Positions 33,248-41,017 of a DNA stretch of 64,000 nucleotides are shown here, in pieces. Every line of letters begins with the position of its first letter. Position 1 is the stretch's first letter. The notes under the pieces are model-generated. The model made no database searches. It was not told the origin of the DNA and saw only the letters and a program-made list of their open reading frames with translations. Location of the stretch: positions 62,001 through 126,000 of the forward strand of contig JAFUTH010000014.1 of assembly GCA_017484285.1 (NCBI GenBank), given 5' to 3'. This DNA is from Treponema sp. Lineage in GTDB: Bacteria; Spirochaetota; Spirochaetia; Treponematales; Treponemataceae. The position numbers and the translations under genes were made by a program.

Positions 33248-35836
33248 ATGCCACATAACGAACACGAAACGCGTATCTTCCACCCGAGCGTCACTTTTGT
33301 CGCGATTATCGGCGCGATTGTTATATCTGCCACGCTCGTTTTTACGACGATTTGGATTGGTCGGAAGACTTTACAGGACACGAATCACGCCGTCAACGCG
33401 GTGAGCGAATTCTACCTGCACGAGCTTACCGACAGGCGCGAGCAGGTCGTTTCGGCGACGCTCAACACGGCGTTCAAGCAGATTCACAGCGCGGTCGAAA
33501 TCATGGAAGAAAAAGACCTTGCCAGCGTGCAGTCGCTCCGAAATTATCTGCTTCGGGTCAAGACAATCTGCGACTGGGAAGTGTTCGCCCTTGTAGACGA
33601 AAACGACACGATTTACCGCTCGCTTACCACCGAACATGAAGTGAACAACTATCCCTTCCTTGATGTGGCGATTACGAAGCCCACCGTCTTTACCACGAAT
33701 GTCGATTCTTCAAATCCGAAAATCTTTTTGGCAAGTCCGCTTGCGGGCGTGAGTTTTCAGGGAATCCCGCTCAAACTCTGCTTCATGCAGCTCGACTTAC
33801 AGCAGATGCTTTCGGGAATCTCGCTCCAGTCGCTGAACAACAACACCACTTACTGTAACCTCTACTACAAAAACGGCGCGGCTTTGACCGATGTGGTGCT
33901 CGGAGGTTTGAGCAAGGACGCGAATTTGCTTGACGCGCTTGAATCGGCGCACTTTGAAGGGAAACGGAATCTTTCCGATGTAAAGCGGGATTTTGCCGAG
34001 TCGAACCGGGGGCTGGTTATTTTCACCTACAGCGGCATAAAGGAATCGATGTATTACATTCCCGTCACGAACACGGACTGGATTCTTACCTACCTTATCC
34101 GCGAGGATAAAATCAACGAGCAGGTGAGTCTCATTTCCACGCGGCTTTTGCGCTACAGTTTCTTGCAGATTGTCATAACGATTGTGATTATGCTCGGCAT
34201 GTTCCTCATTCTGCTTCGATTGCGCGGTCACAATCTTTCGATTGAAAAGGAACGGGAAGTCGCGCTTGCGCAGAACAAGGCGAAGAGCGATTTCCTTTCA
34301 AACATGAGCCACGACATCCGCACCCCGATGAACGCAATCATCGGCTTCACCACGCTCGCGCTCCAAAATCAGGACGACAAAGAAAAAATCTCGGAGTATC
34401 TTTCAAAAATTCAGGTTTCGTCAAAGCATCTTCTCTCTCTCATTAACGATGTGCTTGAAATGAGCCGAATCGAAAGCGGAAAAATCGAGCTTGAAGAGCA
34501 GCCGTGCAACCTCGCCGACATTCTGCACGATTTGAACACGATTATCATCGCGCAGGTCGAAGGAAAACAACAGGAATTGCACATGGACGCGCTCAATGTG
34601 ACAGACGAAAACATTTTCTGCGACCGCTTGCGGCTGAACCAAGTGCTGCTCAATTTGCTTTCAAACGCGGTCAAATACACCCCGAACGGCGGAAAAGTCT
34701 CGGTCAGAATCTCGCAGTGCAACACGAGCAAAACGCCCGAAGGCTGGGGAACATACCAAATCCGCGTGAAGGACAACGGAATCGGCATGTCGCGCGAATT
34801 TGCCGCCCGCGTGTTCGAGGCGTTCGAGCGAGAGCGGACGAGCACGGTGAGCGGCATTCAGGGAACGGGCTTGGGCATGGCGATTACCAAAAAAATCGTC
34901 GATTTGATGGGCGGCACGATTTCCGTCGAGACCGAGCAGGGCAAGGGAAGTGAATTCATCGTGAATGTGAATTTCCGCTTGCAGGGCGAAAAGTCGAAGC
35001 CGCAAAAAATCGTCGAACTGAACAATATCCGCGCGCTTGTCGTTGACGATGACTTTGACACTTGCGACAGCACCACAAAAATGCTCGCTTCTCTCGGTCT
35101 TCGCGCCGAATGGACTTTGAGCGGAAAAGAGGCGGTGTTGCGGGCAAAACAGGCGCGGGAAATGAACGACCCCTACGGCGTGTTCATCATCGACTGGCGG
35201 CTTGGCGATTTGAACGGAATCGAAGTCACGCGCCGAATCTCGGCAGATGACGGAAAGGGAACGCCGATTCTCCTTATGACGGCGTATGACTGGCCTGCAA
35301 TCAAAGACGAGGCGGAAAGCGCGGGCGTGAATGCGTTCTGCAACAAGCCGCTTTTTATGAGCGAACTCTACCGCTCGCTACAGCGCGTGCTTGGAAAGGC
35401 GGAAAGTGACGAAAAAGCCGACTCAGAGCAGAAAGAAGAAGCGATTAGTTTTGAAGGAAAACGGCTTTTGCTTGTTGACGATGTGGAAGTGAACCGAGAA
35501 ATCGCCGCCGCCGTCCTTGAAATGCACAATTTCGTGGTTGAACAGGCAGTTGACGGCGAGCAGGCGGTTGAGAAGGTGGAACAGGCGGAATCTGGCTACT
35601 ACGATGCCGTGCTCATGGACATTCAGATGCCAAAAATGAACGGCTATGAGGCAACGGTGGCAATCCGTGCGCTCTCCGACACGGAAAAGGCTTCTGTTCC
35701 GATTATCGCGATGACGGCGAACGCCTTTGACGAAGACCGAAAGCACGCCCTCGCCGCCGGCATGAACGCGCACATCGCAAAGCCGATTGACGAAGCGAAA
35801 GTGGTCGCCGTTCTTGCCGAGATTTTGAAGAAATAG
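33248..35836 (+). CDS. Hybrid sensor histidine kinase with two receiver domains
   Basis: An 862-aa membrane sensor kinase. TM1 lies at ~17-38, then a periplasmic sensor domain of Cache type (~40-295), TM2 at ~298-322, and a cytoplasmic HisKA domain with H355 in SNMSHDIRTPMNAIIGF. The HATPase domain shows the N box (LLNLLSNAVKYTPNGG) and the G boxes (VKDNGIGMS, GTGLGMAI). Two receiver domains follow with phospho-acceptors D649 (IIDWRLGD) and D791 (LMDIQMPKMNG). No output domain is present, so the phosphate probably passes to a separate partner. ATG 33248 is chosen because GAGGAG precedes it. No response regulator gene is adjacent; the ligand is unknown. Confidence 0.93.
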   Translation: MPHNEHETRIFHPSVTFVAIIGAIVISATLVFTTIWIGRKTLQDTNHAVNAVSEFYLHELTDRREQVVSATLNTAFKQIHSAVEIMEEKDLASVQSLRNYLLRVKTICDWEVFALVDENDTIYRSLTTEHEVNNYPFLDVAITKPTVFTTNVDSSNPKIFLASPLAGVSFQGIPLKLCFMQLDLQQMLSGISLQSLNNNTTYCNLYYKNGAALTDVVLGGLSKDANLLDALESAHFEGKRNLSDVKRDFAESNRGLVIFTYSGIKESMYYIPVTNTDWILTYLIREDKINEQVSLISTRLLRYSFLQIVITIVIMLGMFLILLRLRGHNLSIEKEREVALAQNKAKSDFLSNMSHDIRTPMNAIIGFTTLALQNQDDKEKISEYLSKIQVSSKHLLSLINDVLEMSRIESGKIELEEQPCNLADILHDLNTIIIAQVEGKQQELHMDALNVTDENIFCDRLRLNQVLLNLLSNAVKYTPNGGKVSVRISQCNTSKTPEGWGTYQIRVKDNGIGMSREFAARVFEAFERERTSTVSGIQGTGLGMAITKKIVDLMGGTISVETEQGKGSEFIVNVNFRLQGEKSKPQKIVELNNIRALVVDDDFDTCDSTTKMLASLGLRAEWTLSGKEAVLRAKQAREMNDPYGVFIIDWRLGDLNGIEVTRRISADDGKGTPILLMTAYDWPAIKDEAESAGVNAFCNKPLFMSELYRSLQRVLGKAESDEKADSEQKEEAISFEGKRLLLVDDVEVNREIAAAVLEMHNFVVEQAVDGEQAVEKVEQAESGYYDAVLMDIQMPKMNGYEATVAIRALSDTEKASVPIIAMTANAFDEDRKHALAAGMNAHIAKPIDEAKVVAVLAEILKK

Positions 35837-35863
35837 GGTGGGGCGAACGCTTGCGCCCACGCG

Positions 35864-36688
35864 TTAGAGCACGTGCGTTTCGAGGAAGCGAGCCACGCCG
35901 TCGTGATTGTTGTCACACTCGGTCACATAGTCGGCGAGGTTTTTGATTGCCTCAAGCCCATTGCACATGGCGACGCCGTATTTTGTCATGCGGATAAGGC
36001 TTTCATCGTTCATGCTGTCGCCGAAGCCCATCGTTTTTTCAAGACCGAATCCAAGCTCGTTTGACAGCCATTCGACCGCCTCACCCTTTCCGCAGTGCGG
36101 TGGCAAAATCTCAAGAAAGTAGGGCTTGCTCGTAAAGATGACCGCGCGCTCTCCGAATTCGGCGCGGAGAATCGCTTGCAGTTTTTGCAGTTCTTCCGGC
36201 TCTCCGGGAACGAGCATTTTGGTGAAGCCCTGTGTAATGAATTCTTTGTAGTTTGAGACAGACTCGCCTTTAAGCCCGCACAACTCGACGTCGAGACGCG
36301 TCCATTTTGTCTCTTTTTCGTAGTAAATCGTGCTCGCCGTGTAGACTTCGCTCTTAAGCCCGTGCGCTTCCGCGATTTCGTTCGTGCGCGCGAGAATGTC
36401 GCCCTCTACTTTGCGGCAGAAAATCTGCTGTCGTTTGTGCATGTCGAAAATCGAGCAGCCGTTGATTGCGATGATGAATTTGCCCGCTTCTTTTCCTGCA
36501 ATTTCAAGCCTGCGGACAAACGGGAGAATTGCGTCTTCTGCGCGCCCTGAGCACAAAACGACGTAGATGCCCCGTGCGGCACATTCGCGGAGTGCGGCGA
36601 CGTTTCCGTCTGAAATTGCGCGCTCGTCGTTCAAGAGCGTGTCGTCAAGGTCAAGTGCGATAAGTTTTACATCGAGTTTTTCTGCCAT
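35864..36688 (-). CDS. Cof-type HAD-family phosphatase
   Basis: A 274-aa sugar-phosphate phosphatase-like protein of HAD subfamily IIB. Motif I is LIALDLDDTLLND (nucleophile D), motif II CSGR, motif III the lysine around GEPEEL, and motif IV GFGDSMNDESLI. The cap domain lies between motifs II and III. The substrate is unknown. The start is ATG 36688, which lies six bases after a minus-strand TATAAT; a longer upstream frame is not coding. It converges on the histidine kinase gene, 27 bp apart. Confidence 0.9.
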   Translation of the reverse strand: MAEKLDVKLIALDLDDTLLNDERAISDGNVAALRECAARGIYVVLCSGRAEDAILPFVRRLEIAGKEAGKFIIAINGCSIFDMHKRQQIFCRKVEGDILARTNEIAEAHGLKSEVYTASTIYYEKETKWTRLDVELCGLKGESVSNYKEFITQGFTKMLVPGEPEELQKLQAILRAEFGERAVIFTSKPYFLEILPPHCGKGEAVEWLSNELGFGLEKTMGFGDSMNDESLIRMTKYGVAMCNGLEAIKNLADYVTECDNNHDGVARFLETHVL

Positions 36689-36694
36689 GTGCTG

Positions 36695-36700
36695 ATTATA
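36695..36700 (-). promoter_or_regulatory. -10 box of the HAD phosphatase gene
   Basis: TATAAT on the minus strand, six bases before ATG 36688; no ribosome site, so a leaderless mRNA is likely. Confidence 0.5.
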
Positions 36701-36740
36701 GCATATTGTGCGCCGAGAGGGAATTTTGTTTTGCGCAAGG

Positions 36741-36769
36741 TTGCGAAATATGCCATTCCTCGGTATACT
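36741..36769 (+). promoter_or_regulatory. Promoter of trpB2-pyrE
   Basis: TTGCGA (36741-36746), exactly 17 bp, TATACT (36764-36769). The trpB2 ATG follows at 36811 behind GAGGAG. Confidence 0.65.
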
Positions 36770-36810
36770 AGCGTTACTATAAAAAAGAACACGTTGCTGA
36801 GGAGTACCTA

Positions 36811-38178
36811 ATGTCTGAAAAAATCCCGTATAAAATCTATCTTTCTGAAAATGAATTGCCCACAAGTTGGTACAATGTCCGTGCCGACATGAAGAATAAG
36901 CCCGCGCCGCTTTTGAATCCCGCTACGCACGAGCCAATGAAATTCGAGGACTTGCGCCCTGTATTCTGCGATGAGCTTATCAAACAGGAGCTTGACGACA
37001 CGACGGCGTACATTCCGATTCCCGACGAAATCCGTGAATTCTACAAAATGTACCGACCAGCTCCGCTTGTGCGCGCGTACTGTCTTGAAAAAAAGTTGGG
37101 AACGCCCGCAAAAATCTACTACAAGTTTGAAGGAAACAACACGAGCGGAAGCCACAAACTCAATTCCGCGATTGCACAGGCGTACTATGCCAAAAAACAG
37201 GGCTTGCGCGGCGTGACCACCGAAACGGGCGCGGGTCAGTGGGGCACGGCGCTTTCAATGGCGTGCTCGTACTTTGATTTGGATTGTCAGGTCTACATGG
37301 TCAAAGTGTCGTATGAGCAAAAGCCGTTCCGCCGCGAAGTCATCCGCACCTATGGCGCAAAAATTACACCGTCTCCAAGCGATACTACCGAAGTCGGGCG
37401 AAAGATTCTCGCCGAATTCCCTGGCACGGGAGGAAGTTTGGGCTGTGCAATCAGTGAGGCGGTTGAAGCCGCGACAAAACAGGAAGGCTACCGCTATGTG
37501 CTTGGAAGCGTGTTGAATCAAGTGTTGCTTCATCAGACGGTTATCGGTCTTGAAACGATGACGGCGATGGACAAATATGGCATTAAGCCCGATGTAATCA
37601 TCGGCTGTGCGGGCGGCGGCTCAAATTTGGGCGGCTTGATTTCTCCGTTCATGGGCAGAAAGTTGCGCGGAGAAGCTGACTACGAGTTTATCGCCGTAGA
37701 GCCATCTTCATGCCCAAGCCTTACTCGCGGAAAGTTCGTGTACGACTTCTGCGACACAGGTCATGTCTGCCCGCTCGCAAAAATGTATACGCTCGGAAGC
37801 GAATTCATGCCGTCTCCGAACCACGCGGGGGGCTTGCGCTATCACGGCATGAGTTCAATTCTCTCGCAGTTGTACGACGACAAACTCATGGAAGCGCGCT
37901 CAGTCGAGCAGACAAGCGTATTTGCTGCGGCACAGGAATTTGCCCGCGTTGAGGGCATCTTGCCCGCGCCAGAAAGTAGCCACGCAATCCGCGTTGCAAT
38001 CGACGAGGCGTTGAAGTGCAAAGAAACGGGCGAAGAAAAGACGATTCTCTTCGGTCTTACAGGAACGGGCTACTTCGACATGTACGCCTACAAAGCGTTC
38101 AACGATGGCACGATGAGCGACTACATTCCGACTGATGGCGAAATTGCCGCAAGTCTTGCAAAAACCCCGAAAATCTAA
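36811..38178 (+). CDS. TrpB2-type tryptophan synthase beta-like protein
   Basis: A pyridoxal-phosphate enzyme of the TrpB2 class, which makes tryptophan from serine and indole. The cofactor lysine is K116 in EGNNTSGSHKLNSA. RPAPLVRAYCLEKKLG, TETGAGQWGTALS, the phosphate-binding CAGGGSNLGG and the C-terminal GLTGTGYFD are conserved. The 455-aa length and the N-terminal extension fit TrpB2 rather than TrpB1. No trpA or other trp gene is near, which suggests indole salvage or another source of indole. pyrE follows after 13 bp in the same transcript. Confidence 0.93.
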   Translation: MSEKIPYKIYLSENELPTSWYNVRADMKNKPAPLLNPATHEPMKFEDLRPVFCDELIKQELDDTTAYIPIPDEIREFYKMYRPAPLVRAYCLEKKLGTPAKIYYKFEGNNTSGSHKLNSAIAQAYYAKKQGLRGVTTETGAGQWGTALSMACSYFDLDCQVYMVKVSYEQKPFRREVIRTYGAKITPSPSDTTEVGRKILAEFPGTGGSLGCAISEAVEAATKQEGYRYVLGSVLNQVLLHQTVIGLETMTAMDKYGIKPDVIIGCAGGGSNLGGLISPFMGRKLRGEADYEFIAVEPSSCPSLTRGKFVYDFCDTGHVCPLAKMYTLGSEFMPSPNHAGGLRYHGMSSILSQLYDDKLMEARSVEQTSVFAAAQEFARVEGILPAPESSHAIRVAIDEALKCKETGEEKTILFGLTGTGYFDMYAYKAFNDGTMSDYIPTDGEIAASLAKTPKI

Positions 38179-38191
38179 AAGGTGGCACAAC

Positions 38192-38881
38192 ATGGAACAG
38201 TATAAAAAAGATTTTATCGACTTTATGGTTGAGTGCAATGTGCTCAAATTCGGCTCGTTCACGCTCAAAAGCGGGCGTCAGTCTCCGTTTTTTATGAACG
38301 CGGGCGCGTATGTCACGGGAAGAGCGCTCAAGCGGCTCGGCGAATTCTACGCGAAGGCGATTCACGCGAATTTTGGCGACGACTTCGATGTGTTTTTCGG
38401 CCCCGCATACAAGGGAATTCCGCTCGCGGTGGTGACGGCGGTCGCCTATTCTGAGTTGTACGGCAAAGAAGTGAAGTATTGCTCAGACCGCAAGGAAGAA
38501 AAAGACCACGGAGCTGACAAAGGCTCACTCCTCGGCTACAAAATCAAGGACGGCGACCGCGTGGTAATCATCGAGGACGTGACGACTTCGGGAAAATCAA
38601 TCGAAGAAACGTACCCGAAAATCAAGGCACAGGAAGAAAAAGCGGGCGGAATTAAAATCGTGGGCGAGATTGTGAGCCTCAACCGCATGGAAAAAGCCCC
38701 CGACTCAGAAAAAGCCGCGCTCGATGTCATTACCGAAAAATACGGCTTTCCCGCAAAAGCAATCGTTTCTATGAGCGATGTGGTCGAAGCGCTTTACACG
38801 AACGGCGACAAAAAAATCATCACCGACGAGATAAAGGCTGAAATCGACAAATACTACGAGATTTACGGGGCGAAGAAATAA
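38192..38881 (+). CDS. pyrE: Orotate phosphoribosyltransferase
   Basis: Converts orotate and PRPP to OMP in pyrimidine synthesis. The PRPP-binding motif VVIIEDVTTSGKS is intact, and FTLKSGRQSPFFMNAGAY, FFGPAYKGIPLA and the flexible lysine loop RKEEKDHG are typical. The 229-aa length is within the family range. The start ATG 38192 lies behind AAAAGGTGG; the longer frame upstream overlaps trpB2 and is not supported. It is probably translated from the trpB2 mRNA. Confidence 0.95.
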   Translation: MEQYKKDFIDFMVECNVLKFGSFTLKSGRQSPFFMNAGAYVTGRALKRLGEFYAKAIHANFGDDFDVFFGPAYKGIPLAVVTAVAYSELYGKEVKYCSDRKEEKDHGADKGSLLGYKIKDGDRVVIIEDVTTSGKSIEETYPKIKAQEEKAGGIKIVGEIVSLNRMEKAPDSEKAALDVITEKYGFPAKAIVSMSDVVEALYTNGDKKIITDEIKAEIDKYYEIYGAKK

Positions 38882-38920
38882 TTAGGAGTTAGGAATTTTA
38901 GCGATTCTCCGAAGCAACTG

Positions 38921-39120
38921 GGGGGGAGACTGCAGAGGGCACAGAGAGAAATCCACAGATTTCCACCGATTAGCACGGATTATATGTTTTCGGTATGAAA
39001 GCTTTGTGATGAACACGACAAAAATTCGTAAGTGAAAATTTTTAATCTGTGTTCATTTGTGCTAATCTGTGGATTATATAAAATCTTTCTCTGTGAGCTC
39101 TGTGCGCTCTGTGAGGAATT
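38921..39120. repeat. Composite nested repeat (families A, B and a fragment of C)
   Basis: From the outside inwards: a GGGGGGAGACT fragment of family C, then family B arms (CAGAGGGCACAGAGAG at left, CTCTGTG...CTCTGTGAGGAATT at 39090-39120), and inside them a family A inverted repeat with ATCCACAGATT (38951) and CTAATCTGTGGAT (39062-39074). The loop (38981-39040) has no coding content. It fills the gap between pyrE and the convergent sulP. Confidence 0.8.
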
Positions 39121-39121
39121 T

Positions 39122-40840
39122 TTATTTTAGTATTTCTCTCGCTCGCTCCAACGCGCCTGAGATGTGGTCGTAGATGTTCTCGCGACCGAGTTTGTCTGCC
39201 ATGCCGGTTTTTTCGAGAAGCATATACGGCTGCGTGTGGATTCCAGAGATGACGATTGTGATTCCTTTTCGGTCACAGGCGGCTTTTGCCTGCTCCAACG
39301 CGCGGATTCCGCCGGCATCGAGGTAAATCGTGCTTCTCATGCGCAAGATGAGCACTTTGTAGCTCACGCCTGCCATGCCCGCGCGCTCAACGGCGACTTC
39401 AAATTTGCGCACCGTGCCGAAGAAGAGCGGTCCTTCAATTTCGTAGACCATTGCGCCTTCTGGCAAATCAAGTTTTTCGTCGGGCATGTCCTTATGAATA
39501 CCGCTCGTGAGGGCTTCGCGCTGATTCTGCACTTCCGACAAATCAATCATCTTTTTAATGAAGAAGAATGCCGCAAGTCCCAAGCCGACTTCGATTGCGA
39601 CCGTCAAATCCACGAACACGGTGATAAAGAATGTGACCGCAAAGACCGAAATGTCCGATTTTTGCCCGTGAAGGAGCGCGCGGATTGCAGGAAAGCCCGC
39701 CATGTTCCACGCCACATTGATTAAAACTGCCGCCAGAGCAGCCATCGGAATGTATGACGCATATTTTCCGAAGAAAAGCAAGATGAGAAGAAGCGTGAGC
39801 GCGTGAATGATGCCCGCAACTGGGGTGCGCCCGCCGTTTTTGATGTTCGTTGCCGTTCGTGCGATTGCGCCCGTGGCAGGAATTCCGCCGAAAAGCGGCG
39901 AGGCGATGTTTGCGATTCCCTGACCGATAAGCTCGGTGTTCGAGTCGTGCTTTGCGCCCGTCATACCGTCAGCGACGACCGCGCTCAAAAGCGATTCGAC
40001 CGCCGCCAAGACCGCGATTGAAACTGCCGTCGGGAAAAGCATTCGGATTGTGTTCAAAGAAAAATCGGGCAACTGAGGTGCGGGGAGCGTGTTTGGAATG
40101 ACGAAGTGCCGTCCGCCATCGGCAAAAAATCCGATGGTGTCTGTTTTAAGCCCGCAGAATTTTTCGAGCAAAATAGAAGCCACGGTCGCCAAAATGAGAA
40201 CGACGAAACTTCCCGGAATCTTTTTGATGAATTTCGACCAAATGAAGATGAACGCAAGGCAAACAGTTGCCATGATGAATGAGTACACATTGATTGTTGA
40301 AGCCGATTTGATGTACACGATGATTTTTGGCAAAAAGTCGCCTGGCATTTTTGAGTATTCTTCGCCCAAAATCTTCATTGGCTCGGTGAAGTCTGGAGAA
40401 AGACCGAAGAAGTCACCGATTTGACCTGTCGCAATCGTGACCGCGATTCCCGCCGTAAAGCCCGTGACGATTGTGTATGGAATGAATTTGACCAAGCCGC
40501 CCATTTTGAACGCGCCGAGCAGAATCAGCAAAACTCCCGCCATGAGCGTTGCCGTGGCAAGCCCCGAAAGCCCGAACTGTGCGACCACGCCGTACACGAT
40601 GACCGCAAATGCGCCCGTAGGGCCTCCAATCTGCACGGTAGAGCCGCCGAACGCCGAGATACAAAATCCCGCGATGATTGCCGTAAAAAGCCCCGCCGCA
40701 GGGTTCACGCCCGAAGCGATGGCGAACGCGATTGCAAGCGGAAGCGCGACAATGCCGACGATAACGCCCGCGATTAAGTCAGAAACGAAAGTCTTTGAAT
40801 TGTAGCCTTTGAGTGAAGAAATGAGCTGTGGTTTGAACAT
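39122..40840 (-). CDS. SulP-family anion transporter with STAS domain
   Basis: A 572-aa inner-membrane secondary transporter of sulfate, bicarbonate or related anions. It has 12-14 predicted membrane helices in residues ~20-430 with the SulP signature ALPLAIAFAIASGVNPAAGLF and IGGPTGAFAVIV. A cytoplasmic STAS domain follows at ~455-565 (VYEIEGPLFFGTVRKFE, VLILRMRSTIYLDAGGIRALE). The substrate cannot be told from sequence; sodium-coupled bicarbonate or sulfate are possible. It is monocistronic and is divergent from the peptide-binding protein gene. The stop is two bases from the composite repeat. Confidence 0.92.
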   Translation of the reverse strand: MFKPQLISSLKGYNSKTFVSDLIAGVIVGIVALPLAIAFAIASGVNPAAGLFTAIIAGFCISAFGGSTVQIGGPTGAFAVIVYGVVAQFGLSGLATATLMAGVLLILLGAFKMGGLVKFIPYTIVTGFTAGIAVTIATGQIGDFFGLSPDFTEPMKILGEEYSKMPGDFLPKIIVYIKSASTINVYSFIMATVCLAFIFIWSKFIKKIPGSFVVLILATVASILLEKFCGLKTDTIGFFADGGRHFVIPNTLPAPQLPDFSLNTIRMLFPTAVSIAVLAAVESLLSAVVADGMTGAKHDSNTELIGQGIANIASPLFGGIPATGAIARTATNIKNGGRTPVAGIIHALTLLLILLFFGKYASYIPMAALAAVLINVAWNMAGFPAIRALLHGQKSDISVFAVTFFITVFVDLTVAIEVGLGLAAFFFIKKMIDLSEVQNQREALTSGIHKDMPDEKLDLPEGAMVYEIEGPLFFGTVRKFEVAVERAGMAGVSYKVLILRMRSTIYLDAGGIRALEQAKAACDRKGITIVISGIHTQPYMLLEKTGMADKLGRENIYDHISGALERAREILK

Positions 40841-40907
40841 TTTAAAAACCTGTTATATTTGAATTATTGAGAAAATTATGCTGTTTTTTGCGTTTTTGTG
40901 CAACAAG

Positions 40908-40996
40908 CGGGCGTTGCGGGCTGGCGTTTGAAGCCCGCAGAGGGGGTAGCGGAAAACGCGCAAGCGGTTGAAGCGAAGGGGGAGACTTCCCCCTAT
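40908..40996. repeat. Dispersed palindromic repeat, family C (copy 2)
   Basis: Shares GGGCGTTGCGGG, CCCGCAGAGGGGGTAGCG and the end block GGGGGAGACTTCCCCC with the inverse-oriented copy at 6608-6682. It lies between sulP and the divergent peptide-binding protein gene and ends 10 bp before its -10 box. Confidence 0.8.
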
Positions 40997-41002
40997 TTTT
41001 TC

Positions 41003-41011
41003 TGCTATACT
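41003..41011 (+). promoter_or_regulatory. Extended -10 box of the peptide-binding protein gene
   Basis: TGCTATACT (41003-41011) lies six bases before the ATG at 41018. No ribosome site is present, so the mRNA would be leaderless. Confidence 0.55.
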
Positions 41012-41017
41012 TCCCGT

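Noticed and set aside
40898-41017. N-terminal extension of the peptide-binding protein
   Set aside because: The extension translates the family C repeat and lies upstream of the -10 box; a lipoprotein signal starts at 41018.
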